Assembly: GCA_945910005.1 (NCBI GenBank)
Contig: OX246743.1
Coordinates: 7,040,584-7,104,583, forward strand
From: Isoperla grammatica
Taxonomy: Eukaryota; Arthropoda; Insecta; Plecoptera; Perlodidae
DNA length: 64,000 nucleotides
Direction of reading: 5' to 3'
Part shown: piece by piece, positions 62,004 to 64,000 of the stretch
Numbering within the stretch: the first letter of the stretch is position 1
How the letters are laid out: every line of letters begins with the position of its first letter
Position numbers and translations under genes: made by a program
Notes under the pieces: model-generated
What the model saw: the letters and a program-made list of their open reading frames with translations, nothing else
Database searches by the model: none
What the model was told of the DNA's origin: nothing

Positions 62004-62345
62004 TCACAAAACGTCGAGAATTTGAATGAAAACTACGTCAAAGATGTGATCATACAAACGCAGCAATAACGCATACGCACACACATTATAAGACCGAATA
62101 AAAGCCAGATCTGTAGGTATAGACGAAAATTTCTTGGCCCAACAATATTTGTCATGTTTTGTACAGCAAAAAAAAAATCGTCATAAAACGTCGAGAATTT
62201 AAATCAAAACTACCTCCTATAAACAGCAAAAATATTAACACGAAATACACACACGTAAAACCCATGCGTAAAACCGCCTCGCAAAGGCATACGCAGCAAT
62301 AACGCCTACGCACACACACGCACACACGTTATTAGACCGGAATAA
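62004..62345. repeat. Diverged direct repeat pair
   Basis: AAACGTCGAGAATTT starts both copies (about 62009 and about 62186), and each continues to CGCAGCAATAACGC...CGCACACACA and then AAGACCG/TAGACCG. The second copy is partly expanded by CACACG repeats. Confidence 0.6.
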
Positions 62346-62495
62346 TCGAACAATACGTGACGTCACAGGCACAGTTAAAGCCAGCCAGACCCGTCCCTAC
62401 CAACAATTGCGGTCCGGTCAGCCACAGCTACAAGATAGCTTTAATTAACTCGTTTTAATGAGGGTCGGGCCGGGTCGGGCGTTACTCGTTGCTCA

Positions 62496-64000
62496 CTCAG
62501 CTCTTGTGCGGTTTATTCGGGTGCGGATTCGATCTCCAGTTAGGTCAAATACTCAGCTCTTGTGCGGTTTATTCGGGTGCGGATGCGATCTCCAGTTAGG
62601 TCAAATACTCAGCTCTTGTGCGGTTTATTCGGGTGCGGATGCGATCTCCAGTTAGGTCAAATACTCAGCTCTTGTGCGGTTTATTCGGCTGCGGATTCGA
62701 TCACCAGTTGTTAGGTCAAATACTCGGCTCTTGTGCGGTTTATTCGGGTGCGGATTCGATCTCCATTAGACCAAATACTCAGCTCTTGTGCGGTTTATTC
62801 GGGTGCGGATTCGATCTCCAGTTAGGTCAAATACTCGGCTCTTGTGCGGTTTATTCGGGTGCGGATCGATCTCCAGTTAGGTCAAATACTCAGCTCTTGT
62901 GCGGTTTATTCGGGTGCGGATTCGATCTCCAGTTAGGTCAATACTCAGCTCTTGTGCGGTTTATTCGGGTGCGGATTCGATCTCCAGTTAGGTCAAATAC
63001 TCGGCTCTTGTGCGGTTTATTCGGGTGCGGATTCGATCTCCAGTTAGGTCAAATACTCCGCTCTTGTGCGGTTTATTCGGGTGCGGATTCGATCTCCAGT
63101 TAGGTCAAATACTCGGCTCTTGTGCGGTTTATTCGGGTGCGGATTCGATCTCCAGTTAGGTCAAATACTCAGCTCTTGTGCGGTTTATTCGGGTGCGGAT
63201 TCGATCTCCAGTTAGGTCAAATACTCGGCCCTTGTGCGGTTTATTCGGGTGCGGATTCGATCTCCAGCTAGAGCAAATACTCAGCTCGTGTGCGGTTTAT
63301 TCGGGTGCGGATTCGATCGCCAGTTAGGTCAAATACTCAGCTCTTGTGCGGTTTATTCGGGTGCGGATTCGATCTCCAGTTAGGTCAAATACTCAGCTCT
63401 TGTGCGGTTTATTCGGGTGCGGATTCGATCTCCAGTTAGGTCAAATACTCAGCTCTTGTGCGGTTTATTCGGGTGCGGATTCGATCGCCAGTTAGGTCAA
63501 ATACTCAGCTCTTGTGCGGTTTATTCGGGTGCGGATTCGATCTCCAGTTAGGTCAAATACTCGGCTCTTGTGCGGTTTATTCGGGTGCGGATTCGATCTC
63601 CAGTTAGGTCAAATACTCCGCTCTTGTGCGGTTTATTCGGGTGCGGATTCTATCTCCTTTTAGGTCAATACTCAGCTCTTGTGCGGTTTATTCGGGTGCG
63701 GATTCGATCTCCAGTTAGATCAAATACTCAGCTCTTGTGCGGTTTATTCGGGTGCGGATTCGATCTCCTTTTAGGTCAATACTCAGCTCTTGTGCGGTTT
63801 ATTCGGGTGCGGATTCGATCTCCAGTTAAGTCAAATACTCAGCTCTTGTGCGGTTAATTCGGGTGCGGATTCGATCTCCAGTTAGGTCAAATACTCAGCT
63901 CTTGTGCGGTTTATTCGGGTGCGGATTCGATCTCCAGTTAGGTCAAATACTCAGCCCTTGTGCGGTTTATTCGGGTGCGGATCGATCTCCAGTTAGATCA
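62496..64000. repeat. 56-bp tandem array, about 27 units, runs off the window
   Basis: Unit begins CTCAGCTCTTGTGCGG and contains GGATTCGATCTCCAGTTAGG. Most units are 56 bp, a few are 1-4 bp shorter or longer (near 62710, 62765, 62860, 62940 and 63660). The last stretch resembles a tRNA T-arm or B box and matches the tRNA-like arm in element A (CGATCTCCAGTTGGG). Long frames here (62618-63103, 63570-63857) are repeat-made. The array continues past the right edge. Confidence 0.95.

Noticed and set aside
62618..63103. 161-codon plus-strand frame
   Set aside because: Made entirely by the 56-bp tandem repeat; open only because unit-length changes skip stops.

Overview
Eukaryotic, almost certainly metazoan, genomic DNA without a recognisable host protein gene. 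Introns with GT/AG borders, HARBI1-type transposons, MITEs, tRNA-like retroposon parts, long satellites and clusters of the palindrome AGGCCT suggest a marine invertebrate. The sequence alone does not fix the clade.

Layout: 1-6030 is AT-rich intergenic DNA with a MITE (1374-1540) and a long hairpin-forming inverted repeat (about 4883-5460). 6034-39275 is one nested block of PIF/Harbinger-type DNA transposons. The outer element (C) is a decayed HARBI1-type element split into three pieces (6034-6086, 19337-19405, 37548-39275). Two compound insertions sit inside it: A1-B1 (6087-19336) and B2-A2-B3 (19406-37547, A2 reversed). A elements are about 8.7 kb, with a Myb/SANT-like gene and a HARBI1-like transposase gene in convergent orientation. 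B elements are about 4.5-5 kb, with Harbinger-like ends but no recognisable transposase. Every A and B element is bordered by a CWG trinucleotide, and both compound insertions have matching outer trinucleotides (CTG/CTG and CAG/CAG).

From about 39.3 to 50.9 kb there is intergenic DNA with homopolymer tracts, hairpins, a palindromic MITE (48254-48610), a 2 x 355 bp duplication and a 4 x 147 bp tandem array. 50898-60345 is a highly uniform 93-bp satellite in which 100 consecutive units span exactly 9300 bp. 60346-62495 is unassigned, and a 56-bp tandem array begins near 62496 and runs off the window.

How the genes relate: A1 appears to carry an uninterrupted two-gene set, a 371-residue DDE nuclease and a 252-residue Myb-like DNA-binding partner. 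A2 keeps an intact Myb-like frame but its transposase has a 34-bp deletion in exon 1 and an Asp-to-Glu change at the second catalytic acid. The C transposase lacks its last exon(s), and B encodes nothing I recognise. A1 is therefore the only plausible source of a complete transposase here, and A2, B and C could move only with help in trans. Exon models were read by eye from splice signals and frame continuity and are not backed by transcripts.
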